A program made the translations under genes and the position numbers. The notes beneath the pieces are model-generated. The model did not search any database and was not told the DNA's origin. It saw only the letters and a program-made list of their open reading frames with translations. A DNA stretch of 64,000 nucleotides from Tubiluchus corallicola (taxonomy: Eukaryota; Priapulida; Priapulimorpha; Priapulimorphida; Tubiluchidae), in contig JAQGDQ010000136.1 of assembly GCA_030141605.1 (NCBI GenBank), forward strand, positions 310,001-374,000. The letters are read 5' to 3'. Positions 12,701-22,825 of this stretch are shown here, in pieces (the stretch's first letter is position 1; each line of letters begins with the position of its first letter).

Positions 12701-15700
12701 AAAAAACGTGGTTTAAACGAATAATCATTATCAATCAGTTTTGAGTAAGATTCTTTTTCTAGCTACCTGGAACCCAAGTCCCTGAACAGTAACTGCAGTA
12801 ACTGACTTGTGTCCAATGACGTATGTGTCCAAATCATCTTGTGTCCAAATTGCCTTTGTGTCCGAATAAACCTACGTGTCCAAATCACCTTGTGCATATG
12901 TGTCCAAAGGAAATTGTGTTGAAATTGTCGTTTTGTGGCGAATCATCCTGAGTCCAAATAGATGTCTACACGCCGTTCGGACAGTAGTTTAGATTAATTT
13001 ATATAGGGCAGCTGTCAGTTGAACCACCGAGGGTATCTGATTCAGTGGCAGATTTGCAAGGCTAAGGAGTTTGATCACGTTTCTATGTGAATTAGGGCCT
13101 TTCCGCAGTAATTATGTTTTTTGTACATTTCTATTCTTTTAAATTATTTACTGGTTGCAAAACTGTGTGCCCCCTGTACTTTACGTTTACATAAACTATT
13201 AATTTCAAATTACTTTTTTGGCCTAAACTGACGTTTTTAGTTACAAAGTGTGGTTACTATGAGAGGACTGATGACAGTAATTTTCTTTTCAAGACACAAT
13301 AGCAGGCCTACCTTTTATTTCTAGATTAATTTATGCTGGTTAGTGAACAAAGCTAAAAGAGGCGATTTAAGTATGTATCTAGCTGACCGTACCTTGACTG
13401 TGTGCTCGAAGGGAAACTGGACACTGCAGTTTCTTTGTTCATGAACTCGGTGTTCTGTGCAGCATTGCTTTTGCTTTTTGGAATTACTTTTGCTTTATTT
13501 CGTAGTTGTACTCATCCAGGGGCGGACAAAAAAATTTATTTTGTTAAAATGTAGCTTCTATCAGAGGAGGTATATTTTGATACAACTACGTGTATGTCGT
13601 TTAGTGTTCTTGTCCTTATTGTCTTGGCCCACTGTCGAGTTGCTCAGGCACACACATTGTGTTCATTTCAGCGTTTAAAGTTTGTAAATTGTGAGAATCT
13701 TAGTCATTGAAGAATGGGGTAGCGGTATTGAAAAGGGAATGCACATAAAAATAGAAACAAATAAACAGCAACTTTGCCAACCAACTAGCACTTCTGTGGT
13801 TTAATTAGAACAGCTGTCTTCATAGCATAGCAGCGTAACGCACAAAAAGGAAGGATAACCGAGAGAAAAACAACAGAAAACAGCTTTTGGAAAATCTGAC
13901 GTAAGACGTCTATAGAAGCAGTTGCCTTGTTTTCTAAACCGTGCATATATGGTCTGTGCACCATTGTAATTATATTATTGTCACCACAAACATTTTTCAG
14001 GATATATTAGTCACCATAATTAAGGCTGATGTTATAATTCTTGAATATTAGGTATGGTTCTGTTATATCGATGATCGAGCTTATAGGTAAAAGGTATCCA
14101 GTGAAATGAAATGACTCCCAAAGGCATAAATGTTAGAGATAATTTGCTTGTTAACATTTATTCAGGCTTACGTCAATGGCAGTTCTGCATTGCATTCGCG
14201 TATTACTGAAACAAATATAACTTTCGTGTAATGTTACATTTCTGATAAATTGTTTGCGTTAACAGCGAGAGTATTCCTTGCAAAGTTCACCTCACGGATC
14301 TTATCTTCATCTTTCTTTTTAATGATACGTAAAAGGTTCCAGGAGTTAAGTTAGTTGAAAGAGATCCTAGGAAGAATCCTAAAATTTTCCACTGCTAATC
14401 CTGACCTGTTTCACAAAACCAAGGGAACTTGTTAATGTGCTGTGAACAAACAACCCATCTGGATGAATAGAGTTGGGTGTATTACAAATACAAAGCTTGT
14501 TAACAGCGCCAGGCTTTCATGCAGTTTGCATATTGCACACGAACAGCTGATGCATATTTCTTCCATTGATTTTCACTGTTCAGCTGGGTAGACAGGCACA
14601 GCGCCTTTCTTGCCGTGTTTCTCATCAGTGACGGCTTGCGTTGCAGTAGTCTATTTTTAAAAGCCTGCTAGTATAAAAGTTCTAGTGGTCAACTACTGGT
14701 CAGTGGACACTGGTCAGCTCTCAGATGGTGGTCAGTGCATTATTTTAAGTTGAGTTGATTGTTTTGATAAAGGTGTAGTGATGATGTTGGGGTCTCCATA
14801 TGCAGTTATTGCTCAAAGTTCGTCAGGTAGTGTTTCGAATAGTTTGAGCACCAAAAGACATGAGAACTCTCCCAGAACTAGGAGGAGACACCAAGCGACA
14901 ACAGTTAGTAAGTCCGTTTAACTTTTTAAGTCTTTTAAAGTAAGTGTCGACAGCGTGTTGTTAAAAAGTTTTTGTATCTTATTAAAAAGTCAAATTTTTG
15001 GATTCCGAGAAAACTGTTATTGTCAACAGGATGAACGTCTTTTCTGTACTTTTCTGAATGTTTTTATGCAGACGTTCAGACCCTATGTCAGTGTATTTTA
15101 GCAGAGAGCACCGTGGTATTTAGTTCTTTAGTTTGCTGATGTGGTCTTTCGTCAACGACTTAATGCGATGCCCTTGCGATAAAAAAATCACCTAAAAACA
15201 ACTGAAAAATATCTGAGGTTAGGAAGCTTGTCGTCTGGTCCTAACAATAACTATAGGCTCACTAGATGTGTATATTCTTATCATTCCATTTGTTTTCATT
15301 TCTGCTTCATTCCATTTCACTTTTCTTTGTTTGAAATTTTCATATTGACATGGCTAAGAAATGGACGTAGATTGTTTTATTATATTGCAGTATTATATCG
15401 ACACACCAGGGCCTATTTATCATGTGTTTTCATTCGCAGTATTGTGCTGGCTATTATAGTTGCTTTGCTCTAGCTGTTTTTGATAGACTTTTTGTAAATC
15501 GAAAAAAAAGAAACAAATGTTCATAACGTATTTCCCAGTGTTAAACTACAAGAATCTGTCAGACACCAGTCCGAAATAAACAATTAAAAAAGATTTTTAA
15601 TGTCCAACGACTTTTGCCTTGGGTTACTAGGAGAAGTGGAGCCTAGTTTTTTCCTTTTCTCAAATGCGTCGCAAAATCCAGTTCTGAACGTGACCAAAAT

Positions 15701-18700
15701 GAAGCGATCTACTTTCTTTCCTGTTTCACTCCCCGGGACACAAGGGAAAGGCGATTTGTTTTCTAGATCACTGACAGTAATATATGGAGGGAGCGATTTC
15801 GTTACACGGGGCGAATGAACGGAGCTCTAGCAACCTTGAAAAGTTTTACGTGACTGGCTAACGTTAACTAGCTGCTCGTGATGTGTTTATTTTGGCAGGA
15901 AGCATCAGCATAAACATGTGACTTGCGTCACAGTTACATGGATTCATGTCTAAAATTGTTTCAGTAGCAACTCAACTCTTCCTACACGCTGTAGTTTGGT
16001 AGAACTAGAAATGAAATATTTTTGCGGTTTTCTGTATTTTGCCTTACGCTTTCCTTTCAAGAACTGAAGATTTTGTCTAAGATATCATATTCTTTTTCAA
16101 TAATATTCACAGTGGACTAGAAGAAGCTCGGACGAGGCGTACTATGAGTGCAAAATGTCAGAACGGCTTCTTGATTTTATGAGCTACTTTTCGCCCAGAT
16201 TTATAAGTTTATATGTTCTTCTGACCTCTTCAACTAAATATATCTTATCATCTACCGTTTGTTTATTAATTGAACTTCTTGATTATAGTGACGATTTAAA
16301 TTTTGATTTTTGTGGTTTTAAAACAACTTTAAAATTTAAGTTAACTAGTGATCAACTACAGGGTGTTGTCGGTTGTTGTGTATCAAGAAAAAACGATCAC
16401 GAAAAACGAAAGCCTAATAATTGCTGGCAGAGCTAGGTCTTATATTTTGTAACCTGTTGTTTCTGAGCTGTGTGACAGTTTTTTGCCCCGGAAGTGTGAA
16501 TAAATTAATGGCTTCTATTGCTATCTGGCGCTTGCAGCACTATAAATAAAGACGACAATAACAAAAAGTAACATGTTATTAAAGTAAAAAATATGTTGAT
16601 TTTTAACTGCTAACATTATTATTTAATATGATAATTATAAAACCTAAGTCTATTACAAACTGCTAACAGCACTACTAAGTTAACTAAACACAATAATAAT
16701 GTTTTATAAATTGGTGACCATTATGGTCTTTCGCCATCCCGTCGCAATGCAATCATAATGAACTTTATGTAATAGTATATATAATTATATAATTAAATAG
16801 TACCTATGCACTGGGAAGGAGGCAAATCTCTACAGAGATCTGCACCTTGAAAAGGAGATTAACCTAAGATCGAAAGATATGCGCGTTTTTTAAATTAACA
16901 GCTCTTTCGATTATGACATTGTGGCTTTTGCAATTAATTTTCTTTTTTCAGCTTGTTAATATGCCCACTGATACCTGATTGATTAAAAACAAAACTTTAA
17001 TTATCTGTCTAAGACGGCCAGTTAATAGTCTATAGTGTATATGTTTAAGATAGACAAGTCGGTACTTATGTAACGATAGCCGTTAGTCAGTACAACTTAT
17101 TATTAGGGTATCCGTTGACCCCATAGACAGTACGTGTAGTCTGTTTATTAACTCCATGCATGTTAACACGTCAAAATGACCATTGGTCAGTCTCCTCCAG
17201 ACAAATAACCGTAATGTATGTTATAAATGATCTGCGCCTTCAGCAGTAATATAACATGCTCAATCTACATAGCAACAGTTAAAAGGGCACGCAGTGGTCT
17301 GCTATTGGTCAGTCTCGTGTCATATGGATGAGGCTGATGGGAATGAATAGACTGACCATCGGCCAGCTGTGTTTGCTGCGACTTGTTGAACCTAAATGAG
17401 TTTAATTTATTCCGGGTCGTTGTTCGGTCTGACAACCATTTGAGAAAAGCATTGGAGATACAATTTATACATATGAACCTTCTGTTAATGTTTAGTGATA
17501 ATTTTCACGAACAAAGGAAATTTTTCTATTTTGCGAAAAATAAGATCGGCTGCGATTTCAAGTACTGGACATATATAAAACATAATACATTTGGTGGCAA
17601 CAAGTGGTCGTTCATTCTTTTCACTTTGGTTACTATTAAGCCCTAAGTAAGCGTTTTTTGTGATAACATACTCTAATTATAGTGTCTTGTGTTTGTCATC
17701 TTGTTGTTTTACTTGCTTGTCATCCTATTGTGAAACTTTGTCAAAGCGTGATGTGAAATATGTGCAGAAAATGTTTTACTAGTGTAAAAAACACATTGCG
17801 TTACCTACGTGTGCTGGTTCTGTTAAATGTAAAATTGAAAATTGTTGGTATAATACTCTGATTGGCATGCGTTGATTAAATTGATTTTAGAGCAACTTTT
17901 AAATTAATGGCATTGGATGATGGTATGTACTGGGTCGGGCCACTAGCGTCTTGAAATCTTTTATTATTTAGCCTGTACAAAAAAACAGAAGCAATCATGG
18001 TAATGTTACTAGTGAGTAAAACATTTTCTTGCCCAGGTAACTGGCATTTTACAATTTCGCCCTAGGCTTAACTGTCGTACATAGGTCATAATTAGTCACA
18101 TAATAGGTCACAATTTACAAGACGCCCAAGCAGTAAAGTTTGTTCCTCGAGGTTTCCCAAGCTGAATGTTTGAATTGAGCGTTCCGCGTCACCTACTTCG
18201 TATTAGCTACTTTAACTCGTCAGCCACCATGAAAAGAGTTCAGCTTATTACTCAGTCAACGAACTTGGGTCGTTGTACTTTACTTTGTTACTAATTAGCC
18301 CATTTTTCAGCTGCGATTTTGTTAATTAGTGTTTGACGTAATTAGTATGATATTGTTTGCGTGTTACAATCAGCATAGGCCTATTATTGTTAATTGCCGT
18401 TAGTTGATGTAGCTGAGCTGATATTAAAGCAGGAAATCAAATTCGCCATGTAGGAAGAAAAAGGAAAGAAAAGGAAAATGAATAAGTTATTTGCCCAACC
18501 TCGGGCTTTTTTGTTTACAAGGTTTTTCGTTTCAGATAACGTCAACGCGTATGGTGAATTTGAGGATATGATTGATTATACCATATGTCATCGGCTGGGA
18601 CGTAGGTTAGAAAAGTCCCTCAAATTTGCAAAAGAGCAGCGTCTGCACTGTGACATTCAGGTGGGTTCTTGAATATTCGTAGATACTGATGCGGGGCGTT

Positions 18701-19409
18701 AGGCATACATGCCAAAACTGTGGTCTATAAAAATATAATGCAAACTAATTTAAACCATTTAACAAAATGGCGTCACCTATTGACAAAAAAAGAAGCATTG
18801 TAGATTCGCATTCTCTGAATGTAATCTGCATGAAAATCTATTTGGGTAATCTGATGATCCAAAGTTTCCGTTAATAGATCGACTTTTGTCAGCAGTCTTA
18901 AAACGGTCTGTTTAGAACATAATTACGCAATTAATTACTTTAAAAGAAGTCTTCTGGCTTCCACATTTCATCCTGTTTTTGCATTATTTCAGACTTTTGC
19001 ATGTTCTTGATTAATTTGAGAGCATCTCTTGCACATGAAAGTATTTTCTGTTTTTTTAAAGGTACCATTGGGATTGACATCCCGAGTAGCACAAGACATC
19101 ATGCGCATGTCTGAAAATGAACCTTGTGGACTTCGTGGTTGTGTCATCAATGTGCAGTTTGATGATGGCAGCAGTACCACAAAAGTCGACACGATAACGT
19201 ACGACCCCAACACTGTAGCCACACACGAACTCTTACTAACCCTGCAGGAAGACGACACACAATTTTCCTTCAGAAAGGTCCTTCCAAAGTGCTTCTGGAG
19301 AAACAGGACTATCTATTTGAGCGCCGGATATCTTCTGGTAAAAAAGAAGCTCTATCGACGGCAAACGTCTTTAGAAAGTTTGTCTTCTTCGCATGGCTCG
19401 GCCACATGA
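2520..19409 (+). CDS. DDIT4: DDIT4/REDD1 (RTP801) family protein, spliced
   Basis: Coding exons are 2520-2745, 18536-18660 and 19062-19409. The junction phases match (exon 1 leaves one base, G|AT = Asp; exon 2 ends in phase 0) and all introns are GT-AG. Starting at 2520 the product is 232 residues, the length of human DDIT4. ATGs at 2481 (245 aa) and 2535 (227 aa) are alternatives. An in-frame TAG at 2412 bounds the frame upstream. The C-terminal half is the RTP801_C domain: CHRLGRRLEKSLKFAKEQR, then VPLGLTSRVAQDIMRMSENE, then PCGLRG, and KKKLY close to the end. The family restrains mTORC1 through TSC1/TSC2 under hypoxia, DNA damage and nutrient stress (family knowledge). The N-terminal 75 residues are Ser/Gly-rich and divergent. 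The 15.8-kb first intron is large and contains a probable second promoter. Confidence 0.9.
6486..6568. repeat. 41-bp tandem duplication
   Basis: Two adjacent copies of a unit beginning CACATGTCATGTTTT and ending GATGTATAAGCACATT start at 6488 and 6529 and differ at only a few bases. It lies in DDIT4 intron 1. Confidence 0.9.
6685..6729. repeat. (AT)n microsatellite
   Basis: About 22 uninterrupted AT dinucleotides inside DDIT4 intron 1. Confidence 0.97.
12455..12980. repeat. Foldback-like inverted repeat of short GGACACA units
   Basis: The left arm (about 12455-12650) repeats variants of ATTTGGACACATAGG every 18-22 bases. The right arm (about 12800-12980) repeats the reverse complement, variants of TGTGTCCAAATCA. 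A spacer of about 150 bp separates them. Arms of short tandem subrepeats in opposite orientation are the hallmark of foldback-type elements. No open frame or recognisable transposase is present, so it would be non-autonomous. Target-site duplications were not resolved. Confidence 0.75.
14672..14704 (+). promoter_or_regulatory. DDIT4: Intronic TATA box plus initiator (alternative DDIT4 promoter)
   Basis: TATAAAAG at 14672-14679 is followed 30 bases downstream by TCAGT at 14700-14704, which matches the metazoan initiator and would place the start at A14702. The first transcribed bases are rich in TGGTCA half-sites (four copies between about 14685 and 14735). The exon that follows has a coding frame and a donor in the phase needed by DDIT4 exon 2. 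Use as a promoter is inferred from spacing and context. Confidence 0.6.
14725..14748 (+). CDS. uORF of seven codons in the alternative 5' leader
   Basis: A start-to-stop frame (MVVSALF) lies between the predicted cap site at about 14702 and the alternative ATG at 14781. It ends 32 bases before that ATG, a spacing compatible with reinitiation. It is an open frame only; translation is not shown. Confidence 0.35.
   Translation: MVVSALF
14781..14907 (+). CDS. DDIT4: Alternative first coding exon of DDIT4
   Basis: The tandem ATGATG start (G at -3) opens a 42-codon frame, Ser/Arg-rich toward its end (SPRTRRRHQATTV), that runs into donor A|GTAAGT at 14908. The exon leaves one base, exactly the phase DDIT4 exon 2 (18536) requires, and the junction codon would be AAT (Asn). 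The resulting isoform would be about 199 residues, with a basic N-terminus replacing the Ser/Gly-rich one. TATA and initiator lie just upstream. Phase, donor strength and promoter spacing agree, but no transcript evidence is available from sequence alone. Confidence 0.6.
14908..18535 (+). other. DDIT4 intron 1, distal part
   Basis: No exon is supported here. A cluster of ATTGGTCAGTCT motifs occurs at 17182-17193 and 17304-17315, with an inverted relative at 17349-17362. ATTGG is an inverted CCAAT core. Open frames at 15.2-16.4 kb and 17.4 kb are unsupported. Confidence 0.5.
18536..18660 (+). CDS. DDIT4: DDIT4 exon 2 (start of RTP801_C domain)
   Basis: The acceptor is TTTCGTTTCAG and the donor CATTCAG|GTGGGT. 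The exon enters in phase 1 and leaves in phase 0. It encodes NVNAYGEFEDMIDYTICHRL and a basic helix, RRLEKSLKFAKEQR, the conserved opening of the DDIT4 C-terminal domain. It is the common exon to which both candidate first exons splice. Confidence 0.9.
19062..19409 (+). CDS. DDIT4: DDIT4 exon 3 (core of RTP801_C domain)
   Basis: The acceptor is TTTTTTTAAAG. The exon encodes VPLGLTSRVAQDIMRMSENE, the family signature PCGLRG, a beta-rich segment (VINVQFDDGSSTTKVDTITY), and LSAGYLLVKKKLYRRQTSLE before TGA. In human DDIT4 the KKKLY region belongs to a surface needed for mTORC1 inhibition (from memory of the family literature). It is followed by a Ser-rich tail that ends HGSAT. Confidence 0.93.
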   Translation, partial: VPLGLTSRVAQDIMRMSENEPCGLRGCVINVQFDDGSSTTKVDTITYDPNTVATHELLLTLQEDDTQFSFRKVLPKCFWRNRTIYLSAGYLLVKKKLYRRQTSLESLSSSHGSAT

Positions 19410-21350
19410 TAGTTAAAACCATGTCGTCATGTGACTTTCTTGTTTATGTGATTGGTATTATCCTATTGTATAGTTGCAAGTTATGAATATTAATCATAGA
19501 ATTTAATGCCTAGTGAACTTGAAAAGCGGCCATGATGCTGCAGTTGTCATAACAATGGCCTTAAGAATTATTTTATGTCGAATTTGCTTTTGGTGTTCAT
19601 TAAGGTAATTCCAGTTTTGATATCATTGCCATGAAACTTTGAGTTGTTTTGAGTTAATGCCTATAGATTTCGTGATGGAAAAGAAGTATGCTGCCATATC
19701 TGATATCAAATCCGCTTTCAAAAACTTTAGACTAAATTGAAGAGTCTATTAAGTTACAATTCTTTAATATCATATCGTTTTAAGTGGGCTTTGAAATTTT
19801 ATTAAAGTTGAGCAGTTAATACTATACACTTTTCAGACCAGTTCTACAAATGCACAAAAAATTTTATGGGTTAACGAAGCATGGCCACTCAATGTTGTAA
19901 ATATCTACTTCAAAATGAGATTCGTAACTTTGCCTTTTCAGTATTGAATCATTTCTTGCGGTGAGAAATTTTTGTGTTAATTATAATTTATGTGTAACAA
20001 GTTGCGACTGTTGATATTTTTGCCTAACTGTGAGTAATTAGTATTGATAGTAGCCTAATTAGCTAATTATCAGTTTTGATTGTGATTTGCTGATTATTGT
20101 GATTAATTAATAGAGATCCAATGTTTCTGGATTTCTGACCTATAACAGTTGGCCTTGATGGTTTGTTTGAGAACTTATTAAAAATTTGCAAAAATTTGTA
20201 ACAATTTTTCTGTAGTTAGCTAACCTTTACATTGTTAGCATATAAATTTAACAAGGTAAGTGATTTATAACGACATCTTTTTATACTGATCTGTTTCGGA
20301 TACCTATATTGATCAGTGGCGCCGTCTATTGACAATTTTATCGAAATATATATTTCAATATGTAGATATTTTCAATTTCTGAACTTAGTACACAGGGATT
20401 TAGTGGCTAATTTATTGAAGTACTATTTTAACAGAAGTAATGATGCAATCTCGTTTATATGAAGGTGCATATTTTTGTAAGGTGCTATAGTAACTGTTGT
20501 TAATACCTCAGTAATAATTTTTTTTGGTTTACTCATGTTTAGTCAATATTAAAATTAAACAATGAGTGTAAATTCAGAAATTTAGAAAAAAGTCAAATGT
20601 TTGTTCTATAGTAGTTTCGGTAAAGGCTGCTGTCTGAGGTTTCATTTTGTTAAGTTAAACTGAAACGTTTGGCTCAAATTTGCTTTGCTCAGAATAAAGT
20701 TTGTAAGAGGAAGTTTACATCTACGGTGCAGTTTTCCGATACATGTAGTTTGCCATGAAAACAACAAAATAATGATTTCAGCATGTTAGGTTATAATAGT
20801 GAAATATATGTAGTGATAAATCGTTTTTAGCATTATTCAGTAGTCATATAGATATGTATTATTATTATTAATGTTGTTTATATGAAAATTCTTTTCTACA
20901 TCTACATACTATGCTGGAAACACGTACTAGTTCTTATGTCGAACTGTTTGTGACAACTAGTATGTGAAGCGCTGCCATGAAATGCAATTTTTTTCTGTAT
21001 GTTGTATTTTCTATTGTTTATATTATTCAAAAAATAAAACTGTAAATATATTTTTACATTATTTGTACTAGCTTTGTTTTCTGTAGTATCTTGGCTATTG
21101 AATGTTGGTGAAACGCAAATCAATTAATTCTGCTAAAAATAGAAGTGGCGTTTTTGTTACACACGCAAGAAGTTCTTGTATTGTGCACAATATGGCGGCG
21201 CCCATTGTTTGCCATAATAACGACCATAGAACATGGGCACCCAATCATTGTTTGCCTCACAATTTGTTCAAGGTCATTTACAGTAGCAACTCATGAAAAA
21301 CCAACTCAGTGATGGCACACAATAAAAATAAAGACTGTATAATGTAAATA
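19410..21350 (+). other. DDIT4: DDIT4 3' untranslated region (extent inferred)
   Basis: AT-rich sequence without coding support follows the DDIT4 stop. AATAAA signals occur at 20693-20698, 21033-21038, and as a tandem pair at 21321-21332. The last pair abuts the opposite-strand signals of the ankyrin gene. The true 3' end could be any of these, and several may be used. Confidence 0.45.
21321..21332 (+). terminator. Tandem AATAAA poly(A) signals, + strand
   Basis: Two directly adjoining AATAAA hexamers form the distal candidate poly(A) signal for DDIT4. Their location directly against the ankyrin 3' end supports them as the boundary between the two genes. Confidence 0.4.
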
Positions 21351-21363
21351 GACACGATAAGCT

Positions 21364-21405
21364 TTTATTCGTTCATATGATCATAAAGATGTGCAAGAGT
21401 TTATT
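21364..21405 (-). terminator. Poly(A) signals for the ankyrin gene, - strand
   Basis: TTTATT on the + strand at 21400-21405 and 21364-21369 reads as AATAAA on the ankyrin strand. If used, they give a 3' UTR of about 1.3 kb below the stop at 22693. Confidence 0.45.
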
Positions 21406-22692
21406 GTTTAAAGTTTGATTTTTGGATTGACTTATAAATCTTAACAAGTCAATCTTTCTAATAATAGGCATCAGTGCGTGTTTTGTGAAACACGGATTCA
21501 CGCGGAAGTTATAATTAATTTACTACTCTGGAAAAACATATAATTATATTCTACAATTATTGTCATACATGTGTATATTAATTATTCATTAAGACAGATG
21601 CACAGAAGCTAAAAAATCCACACCAGCACACAGCATCATTATGCGTATTTAAAAGCTATTACAGCTAAACCCAATAAAACAATATTTACCATTAAACAAT
21701 GGTAAAAAAGTTTTTAATTACAAAGAACTCTGGGACTGATTATCAATCACTACAATCAGCAAGTTATGACGTAGTAAAATTACAACAAAAATCTAACGAA
21801 ATACTGTTCCAAAAGCAAGTAAATGACTCCTATACACGTAACCTTTTGTTTATATAGTATTCCACTCTAAAAACAACCTTTTTCCTTGATACAGCAATAA
21901 ATATAAATTGCGCGGTGCTGCGTCACGAGTATACAACACAACCATTAAATGACTTTATGCTGCTGACTTCATGATTTAGTCAAGAACTTTATCACAACTA
22001 TTCAATATATGTACGTTTCAAGATGCTATGCTAAGAACGGTCAGCCCGCAGCCACCATGCGATGGCGGGACACCATTCCAACTAACTAACAACTCATTTT
22101 AACTACAGTAACAATTTTATACGTAAAATATAATATTATTACAATCATTATAAAAACTTTGGAAGAAAAGAAAATTAAATAACACTGCTTGACTGTCACA
22201 TAATTAACAATTGGGTAAGTGAATGCTTGAGACTGCAGTCTTAGTAGTAATAAAATGCCACACATGTTTAGATATTAGACGAAGCACCACCTTATACAAA
22301 TTACCAATAAATCTATCATTAAGGCAGAGCAGCACAATGGAATAGTACGAATTTATGAAAAATGTAGTATACAAATAGGAGACAATTCTTTGGAACTGCT
22401 AGGTTGTTTACAAATTTGAGAAAAAAAAGTGCACAGTCCTATAGCGTATGTGTCAAATTTTGGAGCAAGCGGCCGATCGGTGTTTGACCAATTTAGGGCT
22501 TGGTCACTTTAACAGCATAAGTCACGCATTGCGGATATTTACAGGTGACAGCTTTGAGCTCCAAAACTCAACACACATTACACAAAGTAAAGAGAGCATT
22601 TAGGCACATCTCATCCTAGGGGCATTGATTTCTAACTGCCACTAGGGATGAACAGGATTACGATGTTTCTAAACGGCTGTGATAAAGGTCAA
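21406..22692 (-). other. ANK: Ankyrin 3' untranslated region (inferred)
   Basis: Non-coding sequence directly after the ankyrin stop, running to the AATAAA signals at 21364-21405. No other gene is supported here. The stretch at 22440-22690 is less AT-rich than the rest. Confidence 0.5.
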
Positions 22693-22825
22693 CTATTCTT
22701 CATCACCATGCCACTCTCGTGTCTCAGTGAACGTTTGAGGTCCATCTGGTCCTTCTATCGTGGTTGTGTGGGTCCTTGTCACATGTACATCATCTAACTG
22801 GGCACCCTCCCCATCTTGCATGTAC
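22693..22825 (-). CDS. ANK: Ankyrin last exon (C-terminus)
   Basis: The acceptor is TTTATAG (non-YAG-rich but usable). The exon supplies the third base of a split Lys codon, then [36 protein letters not shown], and ends HGDEE before TAG. The Thr-rich strand followed by GPDG is like the short beta-type motifs at ankyrin C-termini. Confidence 0.85.

Larger units (their letters stand above)
2746..14600 (+). other. DDIT4 intron 1, proximal part
   Basis: No coding exon was found. Contents include an (AT)n tract at 6685-6729, a 41-bp tandem duplication at 6486-6568 and a foldback-like inverted repeat at 12455-12980, listed separately. A structured GC-rich piece at 10230-10430 may be an old retroelement but has no recognised family. 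The short open frames have no supporting similarity. Confidence 0.6.

Noticed and set aside
15228-16436. Three plus-strand open frames of 72-93 codons in intron 1
   Set aside because: AT-rich chance frames with no similarity or compatible splice phase.
18478-18535. ATG at 18478 as a DDIT4 start reading through into exon 2
   Set aside because: The bases before 18536 form a clear pyrimidine-rich acceptor ending TTTCAG, and upstream exons fit its phase; it is intron sequence.
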